From Boseongicola sp. (lineage in GTDB: Bacteria > Pseudomonadota > Alphaproteobacteria > Rhodobacterales > Rhodobacteraceae): DNA of 58,046 bases. The stretch lies in NCBI GenBank assembly GCA_028824715.1, contig JAPPCV010000009.1:1-58046 (forward strand). The letters are read 5' to 3'. Shown piece by piece: positions 26,380 through 35,116 of the stretch. Positions within the stretch are counted from its first letter, which is position 1. Each line of letters starts with the position of its first letter. The translations under genes and the position numbers were made by a program. The notes beneath the pieces were generated by a model. That model did no database searches and had not been told where the DNA came from. It saw nothing but the letters and a program-made list of their open reading frames with translations.

Positions 26380-27422
26380 GGATGAACACCGTGAATGACG
26401 CGACGACCGATGCCAGTTCGGAGGACGACCGCACCGAACAATCCCCATGGACGCTCTTTTACCGCAAGAACGGTCGCGCGCTGAACGCATTCCTGGCCCT
26501 TGTCCTGGTTTGGGTCTTTTTCGCGGTGAACAACCCGGCGCTCTTTCTGAACCCGCTGTTCTACAATGCATTCCTGTTTTCGGTTCCGGCGACGATTTTC
26601 CTGACCACCTCTTTGGTCTTTGTCATTGTCTCGGGCGAGCTTGATCTGGCGTTTCCGTCGGTCGTCGGCGCGGCCGGCGGAGTGTTCATGTACTCCGTCG
26701 TGCTCGGCGTGCCCGTGATACCAGCGTTCTTTCTGACCATGGGCTTCGGAGCGCTGATCGGTCTTGGAATCGGATTGATCGTTGTATACGGGCGCATTTC
26801 GTCTCTGGTCGCAACGCTCGGTCTCAACTTCTTCATCCTCGGCATCGTCAACCTGCTCGCCCAAGGCCGGACCATTTCCGCGCCCGAGGCAATGAACAGC
26901 TTTGGATACACGCTTTTCGTCGGAAAATGGCACTTGTTCGACACGACGCTGAGAGTGCCGAACCACTTCATCTGGTCGCTGGTCTGGGTGGCATTCTGCT
27001 ACGTGCTCTTCAAGTATCATCGGTTCGGCAACCGGGTGCAGCTCGTCGGAGACAATACCGACAGCGCCCGCGAAATGGGCATCAACATCGAGCGCATTCG
27101 CGTCAGCGTCTTTGTCGTGTCGGGAGTCGCCGCGGCGATCACAGGCGCATTGCTCGTGCAGATGGCCAACATGGTCTGGTTCCCGACCAGCGGGAAGGCG
27201 TATCTGCTGATCGCGCTTGCGGCGCTTTTCGTCGGCGGCACGCCGACCTGGGGCGGCGTGGGCACGATCTTCGGCGCGTTCTTTGGAGCAATGACCGTCA
27301 CGCTGATTCCGTCCGGCGCGGTCGGTGCAGGTTTTGCCGGCTATTGGACAGACTTCATATTCGGCCTCGTCATCATCCTGACCATGATCGCGCATCGATT
27401 TTCGGGCGCGCGGGTCCGATGA
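26376..27422 (+). CDS. Sugar ABC transporter permease (RbsC/FrcC-like)
   Basis: A 348-residue membrane protein with about nine hydrophobic segments. Family marks are SLVFVIVSGELDLAFPSVVGAA (the xxGGIDLSVGS region), LVATLGLNFFILGIVNLLAQG and QLVGDNTDSAREMGINIERIR (EAA-like loop contacting the ATPase). The start is a GTG overlapping the ATPase stop, with GGAG eight bases upstream range; an ATG at 26382 is also possible. It forms the transport pore with the preceding two gene products. Confidence 0.9.
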   Translation: MRMNTVNDATTDASSEDDRTEQSPWTLFYRKNGRALNAFLALVLVWVFFAVNNPALFLNPLFYNAFLFSVPATIFLTTSLVFVIVSGELDLAFPSVVGAAGGVFMYSVVLGVPVIPAFFLTMGFGALIGLGIGLIVVYGRISSLVATLGLNFFILGIVNLLAQGRTISAPEAMNSFGYTLFVGKWHLFDTTLRVPNHFIWSLVWVAFCYVLFKYHRFGNRVQLVGDNTDSAREMGINIERIRVSVFVVSGVAAAITGALLVQMANMVWFPTSGKAYLLIALAALFVGGTPTWGGVGTIFGAFFGAMTVTLIPSGAVGAGFAGYWTDFIFGLVIILTMIAHRFSGARVR

Positions 27423-27423
27423 C

Positions 27424-28152
27424 ATGCGCACGGCAGCGATCACCGGAGCCGCGGGCGGCATTGGAAGCGCGACAGCGCGTGCTCTCTCGGATGCCGGTTA
27501 CGAAGTGGCGCTGCTGGACCGCGTTCGGCCACAACCACCGGAGGTGGGTGAGGGCCTATCTCTTGCCGTCGACCTGACCGACCCTGATGCGGTCGGCGCG
27601 GCTTTCGACCGCATCCGCAGTGCGTTCGGCGCGCTCGACGCATTGGTCAACGTTGCCGGGATCAACCACCGCTCACCGGTCGCGACGATGGGGGTGCCGG
27701 ACTGGGACCGCATGATGGAAACAAATGTCGGCTCCATGTTCCTGACCGCAAAGTTCGGCCTGCCCCTGCTGGAGAAAGGCCATGGGCGAGCGATCGTCAA
27801 TATGGCCTCGGTCTCGGCGCACGTCGCCTCGGCCGACTATCCGGCCTATGTCATGACCAAGGCGGCGGTCGAGAGCTTCACCACGGCGCTTTCCCAGGAA
27901 GCCGGCGACCGGGGCATCCGCGTAAATGCAGTGGCGCCGGGCTGGGTGAACACCGGATTCACTGATCACGCGAAGGCCGAATCCGATGACCCCGCGCTCC
28001 TGGACGCGACGGCCCGCGACACTCACCTTCTGGGTCGCATGGCGGAACCCTCCGAGATCGCTGCCGTGGTCCTTTGGTTGTGCTCGGGCCAGGCGTCCTT
28101 CGTGACCGGCCAGACGCTTTTCGTCGACGGCGGCTTCATGAGGAAGCACTAA
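27424..28152 (+). CDS. Short-chain dehydrogenase/reductase 1
   Basis: A 242-residue NAD(P)-dependent oxidoreductase. The nucleotide motif is TGAAGGIG (residues 7-14); an acidic residue after strand 2 (LLDRVRP) favours NAD. NVAGINH, the catalytic Ser in MASVSAH and the YVMTK tetrad follow, and the C-terminus is FVTGQTLFVDGGFM. It begins 1 bp after the permease stop. It probably oxidises a hydroxyl of the imported sugar or aglycone. Paralogous to the next gene. Confidence 0.9.
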   Translation: MRTAAITGAAGGIGSATARALSDAGYEVALLDRVRPQPPEVGEGLSLAVDLTDPDAVGAAFDRIRSAFGALDALVNVAGINHRSPVATMGVPDWDRMMETNVGSMFLTAKFGLPLLEKGHGRAIVNMASVSAHVASADYPAYVMTKAAVESFTTALSQEAGDRGIRVNAVAPGWVNTGFTDHAKAESDDPALLDATARDTHLLGRMAEPSEIAAVVLWLCSGQASFVTGQTLFVDGGFMRKH

Positions 28153-28154
28153 CG

Positions 28155-28853
28155 ATGTCCTCTGTGGCAATCACGGGCGGGGCAGGCGGCATCGGAGCGG
28201 TCCTCGTGCGCAAGCTTGAGGCAGCCGGGCAACGGACAATTTCGCTGGACCTGGCGCCAAACGCCGAGGCGTCCGAATGCTACGTGCTTGATGTTTCGGA
28301 CGAGGTGGTCGTCCGAGAGGCGTTCAGGCCGGCCAAGGCCTTGGCGGGGCTTGTCTGCATCGCCGGCACGAACGCGCACGGCCGGGTCGAGGATCTTTCG
28401 TGGGAAGATTGGAACCGCGTCATGGAAGTGAACGTTCGCGGCGCGATGCTTGCCATGAAGCACGCCAGCGGGCGGCTGCGCAGAGGGTGCAGCATCGTCC
28501 TGATGTCTTCCGTGTCGGCCAAAATCGGCACCAGCGGATTTGTCGCCTATCACACGTCGAAGGGCGCGGTGCTTGGCCTGATGCGGGCGGCGAGCGGCGA
28601 GTTTGCCCCACGCGGCATCAGGGTGAATGCCGTCAGCCCGGGCTGGGTCGACACCGCTTTCACCGATCGCGCGCTCGCCCAATTGCCGGATGGCGAAGCC
28701 GTCAGGGCGGAGGCCGGCGACGCACACATCCTCGGCCGTATGGCGCGACCAGAAGAAATCGCCGACGCGATCGCCTTCCTCATGTCCGACGCGGCAAGCT
28801 TCGTCACCGGTACCGAGCTGATTGTCGACGGGGGTTTCCTGTGCAAGCGATGA
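28155..28853 (+). CDS. Short-chain dehydrogenase/reductase 2
   Basis: A 232-residue paralogue of the previous gene, with TGGAGGIG, acidic SLDLAP (NAD preference), a catalytic Ser in MSSVSAK, YHTSK and FVTGTELIVDGGFL. ATG 28155 lies 2 bp after the previous stop; the longer frame inside the preceding gene is not needed. Two tandem SDRs suggest successive oxidations or an oxidation-reduction (epimerisation) step. Its stop overlaps the next ATG (ATGA). Confidence 0.89.
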   Translation: MSSVAITGGAGGIGAVLVRKLEAAGQRTISLDLAPNAEASECYVLDVSDEVVVREAFRPAKALAGLVCIAGTNAHGRVEDLSWEDWNRVMEVNVRGAMLAMKHASGRLRRGCSIVLMSSVSAKIGTSGFVAYHTSKGAVLGLMRAASGEFAPRGIRVNAVSPGWVDTAFTDRALAQLPDGEAVRAEAGDAHILGRMARPEEIADAIAFLMSDAASFVTGTELIVDGGFLCKR

Positions 28854-29722
28854 GCGACGACGCCTCGACAGGCAGGGAGCTGCTGGCACATGGCTATGCC
28901 CACCTCCCGTGTCTGTTGCCGGACGATCTGGTGGCCCGACTGATCCGCATCTCCAAGGCTAACTTGGAGCGGGCAAGCGTAGCCCATCGGGCTGCAAACC
29001 GTTCGCAGGGTTCGCTGATCAACATCGCGACGGACCCGGGCTACGCCGAGCTTGTTGCCGCTCCGGAGATTCTGAAAGGGCTCGCGGGTCTGGGCCTTTC
29101 CGATCTGCGATTTCAGTCCGGTTTCCTGATCTCGAAGCCCGGCCATTCGCCGGCGCTCTTCTGGCATCAGGACTGGTGGGGATGGTCGCTTGGATCCTCA
29201 TATCGCGCCCGTCCGCAGCAGGTCGGTGTGATGGCCTACCTTGGCCGGACCAGCGTCGCGAATGGCTGCCTAAGGGTGCTGCCGGGCTCGCACCTGCGAA
29301 GCCATCGTCTGCACGGCTCAATCACGGCGCACGACGCCGGGTTGTCCCGCGTCGACGACGAGGGACACGAACTCTACCAGAGCGTCCAGGGGGAGGTTGC
29401 CCTTCCGAGCAAACCGGGGGACGTACTTGTCATCGACGCCCGGCTTCTGCATTCAGCCTATCCAAACTCCACTGATCAGGAGCGGATGCTGCTGACGCTT
29501 TGGTATCATCCTTTCTGGCCAGACCTGCCGCGTGGCATTCGCGCCCATGCCGCCAACGTCTTCGACGGCGCGGTGTCCGACATATCCCATGACAGCCGTC
29601 CAACACCCCGAAGCTGGCCGCCGGGGGCGCTGAAGAAGATCGCGGCTCTGGTGCCTGAGCGCCCCGGCGGACCACCGATCGAATTCGACAGGCGTCCCGA
29701 TACCAGTCGGATGGAGGCCTAG
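28850..29722 (+). CDS. PhyH-family Fe(II)/2-oxoglutarate dioxygenase
   Basis: A 290-residue protein of the phytanoyl-CoA dioxygenase fold. The iron facial triad is visible as His and Asp in FWHQDWWGW (HxD) and the distal His in ARLLHSAYPNS, followed by the 2-oxoglutarate Arg in QERMLLTLWY. NGCLRVLPGSHLRS is the usual PhyH segment. Family members hydroxylate or demethylate small molecules such as ectoine. In this operon it gives a second oxygenase beside the MocD/MocE pair, so the pathway contains two O2-dependent steps. Overlaps the SDR2 stop by 4 bp. Confidence 0.85.
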   Translation: MSDDASTGRELLAHGYAHLPCLLPDDLVARLIRISKANLERASVAHRAANRSQGSLINIATDPGYAELVAAPEILKGLAGLGLSDLRFQSGFLISKPGHSPALFWHQDWWGWSLGSSYRARPQQVGVMAYLGRTSVANGCLRVLPGSHLRSHRLHGSITAHDAGLSRVDDEGHELYQSVQGEVALPSKPGDVLVIDARLLHSAYPNSTDQERMLLTLWYHPFWPDLPRGIRAHAANVFDGAVSDISHDSRPTPRSWPPGALKKIAALVPERPGGPPIEFDRRPDTSRMEA

Positions 29723-29723
29723 C

Positions 29724-31808
29724 GTGACTGACACGTACACGAAAGACGGTGACGCGCTCGTCATCCGCTTCAACGGCGAGTGCGTGCGGGTCGAAGCCTG
29801 GGGACCGGACGCCCTGAGAACCCGGGCGCGCCCCGGGGGGAAGGTCGCGGAACCGCATGTCAGCGCGCTCTTGGCAGCCGCGCCATCAAGACCGTCGATC
29901 GTGATCGACGGGAAACACGCCCGTATCCGAAACGGGCGAATCGAAGCGCGGGTCAGGCTGGCACGCCGGCTCGGTGCGGACGTGCACTTGGAACCGGTGA
30001 TTGGATATTACGACACGGTGACGGGCGAAGAGATCCTGTCTGAAGCGCGCAGTCATTTTGCCGGACCCCCGCCGCGGCGGTTCAAACCGATCGCATCGGG
30101 GAGCTTCCAGCTTGAGGCCACATTCACGGCCTTTGACAACGAGCACCTGATGGGCCTCGGCCAACCGCAACACGGGCGGGAGGACCTGAAGGCCACCTCG
30201 ACCAACCTCGTACAGCAGAACACGCACGTGGTCGTCCCTTTCGTGATCTCATCACGCGGCTATGGGTTCTTGTGGAACAATCCGGCGGTTGGCCGAGTCG
30301 AATTCGCGTCCAACATCACGCGTTGGCGGGCCGACGCGACGCCTGGCCTCGACTACTGGATCACCGCCGGCGAGACACCTGAGCGCGTACTGCGGACCTA
30401 TGTCGCCGCGACAGGGCTTCCGCCCGCGTGCCCCGACTGGGTGACCGGCTTCTGGCAATCGAAGCTGCGCTATCGCTCGCAACAGGAAATCGTGAACGTC
30501 GCGCGTGGCTGCCGGCAGCGGGGGATTCCGCTGTCGTGCATCGTGATCGACTTCTTCGCCTGGACCCGGCAGGGCGAGTGGGAGTTCGCCCCGGCCGAAT
30601 GGCCCGACCCCGAGGGCCTGGTGCGCGAACTGGACCAAATGGGCGTGACAACCATCGTCTCGATCTGGCCGACGGTCGGCGCGAACGCGAAGCATTTCGC
30701 CGAGATGCGCGAAAAGGGGTATCTCCTGCGCACCGAGCGTGGCGTGCCTGCGGTCATCCAGTTTCCCGACAAGGATCCATTCGGTGTGCACTTCCTCACC
30801 TACTACGACGTCTTCAACCCCGATGCCCGCGACTTCCACTGGGACAAGGCCAGGCGGAACTACCTCGATCGGGGCATCAGCAATTTCTGGCTGGATGCCT
30901 GCGAACCCGAGATGCGACCCGCTGATGCTGAAAATGTGCGAACCCACCTCGGCAACGGGGCGGAGATGCTTTCGGCGTATCCTCTGCTCCATGCGCAACG
31001 CTACGCCGAGGGTCTGAAGGAGGCCGGCGCCAACGATGCGGTGCTCCTGTGTCGCTCGACTTGGGCAGGCGGGCAGCGATATCCGGTCATCCTGTGGTCC
31101 GGCGACGTCTGGTCGACATGGGCAGACTACCGCGCCCAGATTGCAGCGGGACTGCACGCGGCCATGTCGGGAATCGGCTGGTGGACAACCGATATCGGCG
31201 GGTTCTACGAGGGCCACGCCGACGACCCCGAGTTCCCCGAACTTCTTGTTCGCTGGTTCGAATTTGGTGTGTTCTCGCCGGTCTGCCGCCTGCACGGCGT
31301 CCGAGTGCCGAACGGTGTTCCATTCGCATCCACTGACGGCGAAGTCGACTATGGGCGAGACCTCTTCCACATCTTCACCGACACGGGCGGCGACAACGAG
31401 GTCTGGAGCTACGGACCCAAGGTGGAAAGGATCCTGACGCGGCTGCTGGAGTTGCGCGAAAGGCTGCGCCCCTATCTGAACGAGGTCATGGCGGAATACA
31501 CTGCGACGGGCGTGCCGCCGATGCGCCCCCTGCCCTTCGCGTTTCCCTACGACGCGGCGCTGCGGACTCCACAAGGCGCATACATGCTGGGGCCCGAACT
31601 GCTGGTGGCGCCTGTGCTGGAGCCCGACGCGAATTCGCGGGAAATCTGCCTGCCAGCTCGACGCGATTGGGTACACGTTTGGACAGGCGAGCATTATGAA
31701 GGCGGCACTGCGATCCGGGTTTCCGCGAAGTTGGGGATGCCGCCTGTTTTCTGTTTGGCGGAACATTGGAGCGTCCACATGAGTAGTTTCGAGAACCTGT
31801 CGCCGTAA
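29724..31808 (+). CDS. GH31 glycosidase (alpha-glucosidase/alpha-xylosidase-like)
   Basis: A 694-residue GH31 enzyme. The GTG start at 29724 has ATGGAGG seven bases upstream and lies 1 bp after the previous stop. The barrel holds the nucleophile Asp391 in SNFWLDACEPEM (usually WLDxxE) and the acid/base Asp461 in ILWSGDVWSTW, plus SGIGWWTTDIGGF. It lacks a signal peptide and so acts on imported substrate. Together with GH13 it suggests a substrate with an alpha-glycosidic bond; the two may attack different linkages or a parent and a trimmed intermediate. The C-terminus abuts an IS remnant but appears complete. Confidence 0.9.
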   Translation: MTDTYTKDGDALVIRFNGECVRVEAWGPDALRTRARPGGKVAEPHVSALLAAAPSRPSIVIDGKHARIRNGRIEARVRLARRLGADVHLEPVIGYYDTVTGEEILSEARSHFAGPPPRRFKPIASGSFQLEATFTAFDNEHLMGLGQPQHGREDLKATSTNLVQQNTHVVVPFVISSRGYGFLWNNPAVGRVEFASNITRWRADATPGLDYWITAGETPERVLRTYVAATGLPPACPDWVTGFWQSKLRYRSQQEIVNVARGCRQRGIPLSCIVIDFFAWTRQGEWEFAPAEWPDPEGLVRELDQMGVTTIVSIWPTVGANAKHFAEMREKGYLLRTERGVPAVIQFPDKDPFGVHFLTYYDVFNPDARDFHWDKARRNYLDRGISNFWLDACEPEMRPADAENVRTHLGNGAEMLSAYPLLHAQRYAEGLKEAGANDAVLLCRSTWAGGQRYPVILWSGDVWSTWADYRAQIAAGLHAAMSGIGWWTTDIGGFYEGHADDPEFPELLVRWFEFGVFSPVCRLHGVRVPNGVPFASTDGEVDYGRDLFHIFTDTGGDNEVWSYGPKVERILTRLLELRERLRPYLNEVMAEYTATGVPPMRPLPFAFPYDAALRTPQGAYMLGPELLVAPVLEPDANSREICLPARRDWVHVWTGEHYEGGTAIRVSAKLGMPPVFCLAEHWSVHMSSFENLSP

Positions 31809-31840
31809 ACCCATCGCGACCTTGGCCCACCACCCGACCT

Positions 31841-31990
31841 GGAAGTCGCGCCGCGCTGAGGTGATCCCTTCCGGATCCGCCAGGGAACCGCATCGACAAT
31901 CCGCCGATTTTCCGCAGCGGTGGTGCCGGGATCGATCGCCGCGCCGGACAGCATGCGCTCGACCCGCACCCACGTGGCATCGACCGGCAT
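31841..31990 (-). pseudogene. IS5-family transposase, N-terminal remnant
   Basis: About 50 residues on the minus strand read WVRVERMLSGAAIDPGTTAA, then NRRIVDAVPWRIRKGSP, matching the IS5 N-terminal pattern (LLPGKxxDPGxTxxDNRxFVDAVLWxxRxGSPWRDLP). The rest of the transposase is missing. It resembles the element at 18595-19467 but is a different copy. It lies between the GH31 gene and tRNA-Gln, in an otherwise featureless 323-bp gap (31809-32131). Confidence 0.6.
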
Positions 31991-32131
31991 CGTCGTGTCG
32001 AATTCACTTGATACCGGCTCGATTGCCTTTGCTGCCGTTCCGATTGAGAGTCGGGCGGGGAAAGGCGACATTCCGCCCGATTCAAAACCCGACTGTCAGA
32101 GGGCCATAGTGCCTGGAACCGAAGAATTGCC

Positions 32132-32206
32132 TGGCTGGGGTGGTAGGATTCGAACCTACGATACACGGTACCAAAAACCGCTGCCTTACCACTTGGCTAC
32201 ACCCCA
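32132..32206 (-). tRNA. tRNA-Gln (anticodon TTG)
   Basis: The minus strand folds as a full cloverleaf: acceptor TGGGGTG paired with CACCCCA, D-arm GCCAAGTGGTAAGGC, anticodon stem GCGGT/ACCGT with loop TTTTGGT (anticodon TTG, glutamine), T-arm GTAGGTTCGAATCCTAC and an encoded CCA. Its 3' end points towards the accessory left half of the window, where islands commonly integrate, but no integrase or repeated tRNA 3' fragment was found. Confidence 0.95.
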
Positions 32207-32285
32207 CCGCGGGCGTTACTTACGCAAGCCGGCCGGTTCGTGCAAGACCCGCAATCCGCATTTCAGCGGCTTGCGCATGCCAGGC

Positions 32286-33584
32286 TCACCCGTGCCGCTT
32301 CTCGATCTTGGAGAGCTTTCCGACAATCAGGGAAATCACCGCAGCGAAGAAGCTGAGAAGAGCGCCCATTTTTGCCGCATCCTGCACAGCGCCCGGATCG
32401 AAGGCGACCGTGGCAATGAAAAGCGAAACCGTGAAGCCGATCGCGGCCACGCAACCGATCACGAAGAGATCAACGATGCGCACGCCCGACGGCAATCCAA
32501 GCTTCATTGGATTGGCCGCGAACCAACCGAAGAGCAGAACGCCGAATGGCTTGCCCACAAGCAGGCCCATGAGAACCAGCCAGGTCGCCGGGCCTATCGC
32601 TGAAAATTCGACACCGGCATTCAGCAAGCCGAAGAAGAACAGAATGACCTCGACGGGATGCTTCAGCAAGTGTTCGCAATGGTTCAGCAGATCCGTCAGG
32701 TACTGCTCCGCTTCGGCAAAGATGCCGAAGGCGCGGTCTGCATGTGGAAGTGTCGGCACGATGGGGAGCAGGCCGAGCGCCGGATGCAGGCCGCTTTCCT
32801 GGAACCCGTACCAGCTCAAGGCACCCGCGACGAAGTAGGGCCAGAAGGACAGTTTCTTGCGCACCCAGGTCGACTTGCGGCGCAGCTGGTCCGCGCGGTC
32901 CAGCCATCGAGGCAGCCAGTTGAAGAGCACGTAGACTGCAATTGCCGAGAAGACCGACAGCAGGAACCACTCGGGCGCCAGTTCGCCGGACGGGTAGAAG
33001 ACTGCCAGGATGATCAGGCCGCAAGCGTCATCGGCGATTGCGAGGAGCAGCAGGAAGCGAACAGCAGGATGCCCGGCGCCGAACACGAGCCTGCCCACAA
33101 GGTAGCTGAAGGCGATGTCTGTGGCAGTCGGTATCGCCCATCCATTTGCCACCGCGTCATAGGTATCCGAGCCAAGATTTGCCGCGAGCCCGAGGTACAC
33201 GACGATCGGCCCGATCATCCCTCCCGCGGTTGCGACGAGCGGCGTTGCCGCCTTCCTGCCGCGGAGCGATCCGTTCTCAAGTATGACCGCCTCCCAGACT
33301 TCCTTCGCCGCGATCGCGAAGAAAAAGGCCATCAAGACGTCATTCACGAGGAAGTGGAAACTCAGGACCCTCTCGACGTCCGGCAAGTCGCTGATGCCGT
33401 AGTATTTGCCGTAGGCCTTCAGCCAGTAGCCTGCATCAACGCCCACCCAGTCGTTGAACCAGAGCGGATACTCGACCATCAGCTTGTAGGATCCGGGATC
33501 GGCATTCGCCCAGACAAGCGCGATCAGCGCCCCGATGATCAACAGCAGCGAGTAATTGGTGACGAAATTCCAGACGCGATACAT
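32286..33584 (-). CDS. nhaA: Na+/H+ antiporter NhaA
   Basis: A 432-residue antiporter exporting Na+ in exchange for protons, for salt and pH homeostasis. Twelve hydrophobic segments are visible. Key parts: WAIPTATDIAFSYLV, and LLAIADDACGLIILA holding the paired aspartates equivalent to E. coli Asp163/Asp164. The N-terminal region has an insertion (VGVDAGYWLKAYGKYYGISDLPDVERVL) that makes it longer than the 388 residues of E. coli NhaA, as in some marine homologues. Monocistronic as far as can be seen. Confidence 0.93.
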   Translation of the reverse strand: MYRVWNFVTNYSLLLIIGALIALVWANADPGSYKLMVEYPLWFNDWVGVDAGYWLKAYGKYYGISDLPDVERVLSFHFLVNDVLMAFFFAIAAKEVWEAVILENGSLRGRKAATPLVATAGGMIGPIVVYLGLAANLGSDTYDAVANGWAIPTATDIAFSYLVGRLVFGAGHPAVRFLLLLAIADDACGLIILAVFYPSGELAPEWFLLSVFSAIAVYVLFNWLPRWLDRADQLRRKSTWVRKKLSFWPYFVAGALSWYGFQESGLHPALGLLPIVPTLPHADRAFGIFAEAEQYLTDLLNHCEHLLKHPVEVILFFFGLLNAGVEFSAIGPATWLVLMGLLVGKPFGVLLFGWFAANPMKLGLPSGVRIVDLFVIGCVAAIGFTVSLFIATVAFDPGAVQDAAKMGALLSFFAAVISLIVGKLSKIEKRHG

Positions 33585-33762
33585 CCCGAGGCTCCTTCAG
33601 GCATTCAGGTCGAAATAGACTGCCAACCCGTGCTGGGCAAGCAGAGGGCGCGCAATTCCATGGCACTGTGCGAGGATGACTGCATGCAGGTCAAACCCTG
33701 CCGAGCCGACGAGTGCTTGGCAGGCCGTCAGGCGGCGCAAGCCGATCGGCCAGTGCCGGCGC

Positions 33763-34785
33763 TCAAGCGATCATGCCCCAGGCTAGTCCTGCAATCAGCG
33801 CCCCCAGGAGTGCAATTCCGAGATAGCCGGCAAAGACGCGTGGCTTGACAAGCGCCCAGACGGCAATGGCGGCAGGAATGGAACTCACGCCTCCGGCGAG
33901 CACGAAAGACATAGCAGCTCCTGGCGCCATTCCCTGAGTCAGAAGGGCATCCACCAGCGGCACGGCAGCATAGCCGTTCAGGTAGGCTGGCGCGCCTACG
34001 ATAGCTCCCAGAAGGACCGGAACCACGCCCTCGCCGCCCAGAATGCCGGCGATCAATTCCGCGGGCACATAGGCAAGCATCAGCGCTTCTATCATGTAGG
34101 CAAGCATCAGCCACTTGCCGAGAAAAAGCGCGTTCTCGACAACGGCGCTGCGGAAGACCTCCCGGCGTTTGCGTTCGCGCCAAAAACGCCATTCGGGCGT
34201 CCCGTTGAAGGGCGAAGGGCCGCAACCGCACCCACTTGTCCGGGACTGCGGCCTCAAAGGGTCGGCAAAGACCGGAGATTGGAAGAAGAGGCGGACAACC
34301 ATCCCGCCGAGAAGACCCATGCCCACCGCACTGACGGTCTTCGCGACGGCGAAGGGCATGCCGAGCGTCCCGGCCGTGATCAGGAACATCGCCGGGTCCA
34401 TCAAGGGCGAGGAAAGCCAGAATGCCATCACCGCTGACAAAGGTGCGCCGACCGACAGAAGCGCCGCGATGAAGGGGATCACCTCGCAGGAACAGAACGG
34501 CGACAATCCGCCGAGAAGCGCCGCCAGCACGATCATCCGCACTTCGCGACCCTCGAAGGCTTTCGCGAGCAAGACTTCCGCGCCGGTGGCCTTGAGGATT
34601 CCCACCGCCAGAACCGCGAACAAGATGAACATGCCAGTCTTGGAAAATGCTCCGATCGCGAATCTCACGGTTTCCTTCGCCTGCAACGGATCGATGAGCG
34701 CGACCAAGAATGGCAGCGCGAGGACCAGAAGCCAGACCCGGTCGATTCTCAACCGTCCCGCGAGAGATGCCGTCAAGTCAGCCAT
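33763..34785 (-). CDS. Permease of the ArsP/UPF0718 family
   Basis: A 340-residue membrane protein with about eight to ten hydrophobic segments. GGLSPFCSCEVIPFIAALLS carries the C-x-C motif characteristic of the Permease/ArsP_1 family, some members of which export trivalent organoarsenicals. A cytoplasmic loop has a second cysteine pair (TSGCGCGPSP). ATG 34785 overlaps the arsR stop by 8 bp (ATGGCTGA), so the two are translationally coupled; the longer frame to 34818 is less likely. Function as metalloid or thiol-reactive compound exporter is inferred from family and regulator. Confidence 0.82.
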   Translation of the reverse strand: MADLTASLAGRLRIDRVWLLVLALPFLVALIDPLQAKETVRFAIGAFSKTGMFILFAVLAVGILKATGAEVLLAKAFEGREVRMIVLAALLGGLSPFCSCEVIPFIAALLSVGAPLSAVMAFWLSSPLMDPAMFLITAGTLGMPFAVAKTVSAVGMGLLGGMVVRLFFQSPVFADPLRPQSRTSGCGCGPSPFNGTPEWRFWRERKRREVFRSAVVENALFLGKWLMLAYMIEALMLAYVPAELIAGILGGEGVVPVLLGAIVGAPAYLNGYAAVPLVDALLTQGMAPGAAMSFVLAGGVSSIPAAIAVWALVKPRVFAGYLGIALLGALIAGLAWGMIA

Positions 34786-35116
34786 GATGCCTGGCCCTCC
34801 CATCGGCCGCGTCAGCACAGCACTCGTTCAAAAGGAACGCCGAGAGTTCCTGCATGCGTTCATAGGCGGCGCCGACGCAGATAATCCTGCGCCCTTTCCG
34901 TACCTGCCGCACAAGGCCCGCCGCAGCGAGGAATCTCATGTGGTGAGTCAAGGTGGATCCGGTCACTCCCGACCTTTCGCCCAGCTTTCCTATCGACAAC
35001 CCGTCAGGCCCGGCACGAACAAGAATCCGGAGCACCGACAGGCGTTGCTCCGAGCCGAGCGCCGCGAAACTTGCGGCGGCCTGGCTCAGGTTCGGCGCCA
35101 AATCGGGTGCAGTCAT
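34778..35116 (-). CDS. ArsR-family metalloregulator
   Basis: A 112-residue winged-helix repressor: FAALGSEQRLSVLRILVRAG and the recognition helix GLSIGKLGERSGVTGSTLTHHMRFLAAAGLVRQ. A vicinal Cys pair near the C-terminus (NECCAD) could bind As(III) or similar; the canonical ELCVCDL box is absent. ATG 35116 is chosen, with an ATG at 35122 also possible; both lie within a 34-bp perfect palindrome that must be the autoregulatory site. It is the first gene of a two-gene operon with the permease. Confidence 0.85.
   Translation of the reverse strand: MTAPDLAPNLSQAAASFAALGSEQRLSVLRILVRAGPDGLSIGKLGERSGVTGSTLTHHMRFLAAAGLVRQVRKGRRIICVGAAYERMQELSAFLLNECCADAADGRARHHG

Noticed and set aside
28400-28849. 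N-terminal 150-codon extension of the PhyH frame
   Set aside because: It is out of frame with, and inside, the second SDR gene; the ATG at 28850 overlapping the SDR stop is the natural start.
32221-32277. Inverted repeat GCAAGCCG/CGGCTTGC between nhaA and tRNA-Gln as a terminator
   Set aside because: The loop is about 35 nt long and there is no T-run, so it is too weak to call.
32658-33848. 396-codon plus-strand frame
   Set aside because: Antisense to nhaA, which is complete with its paired aspartates.
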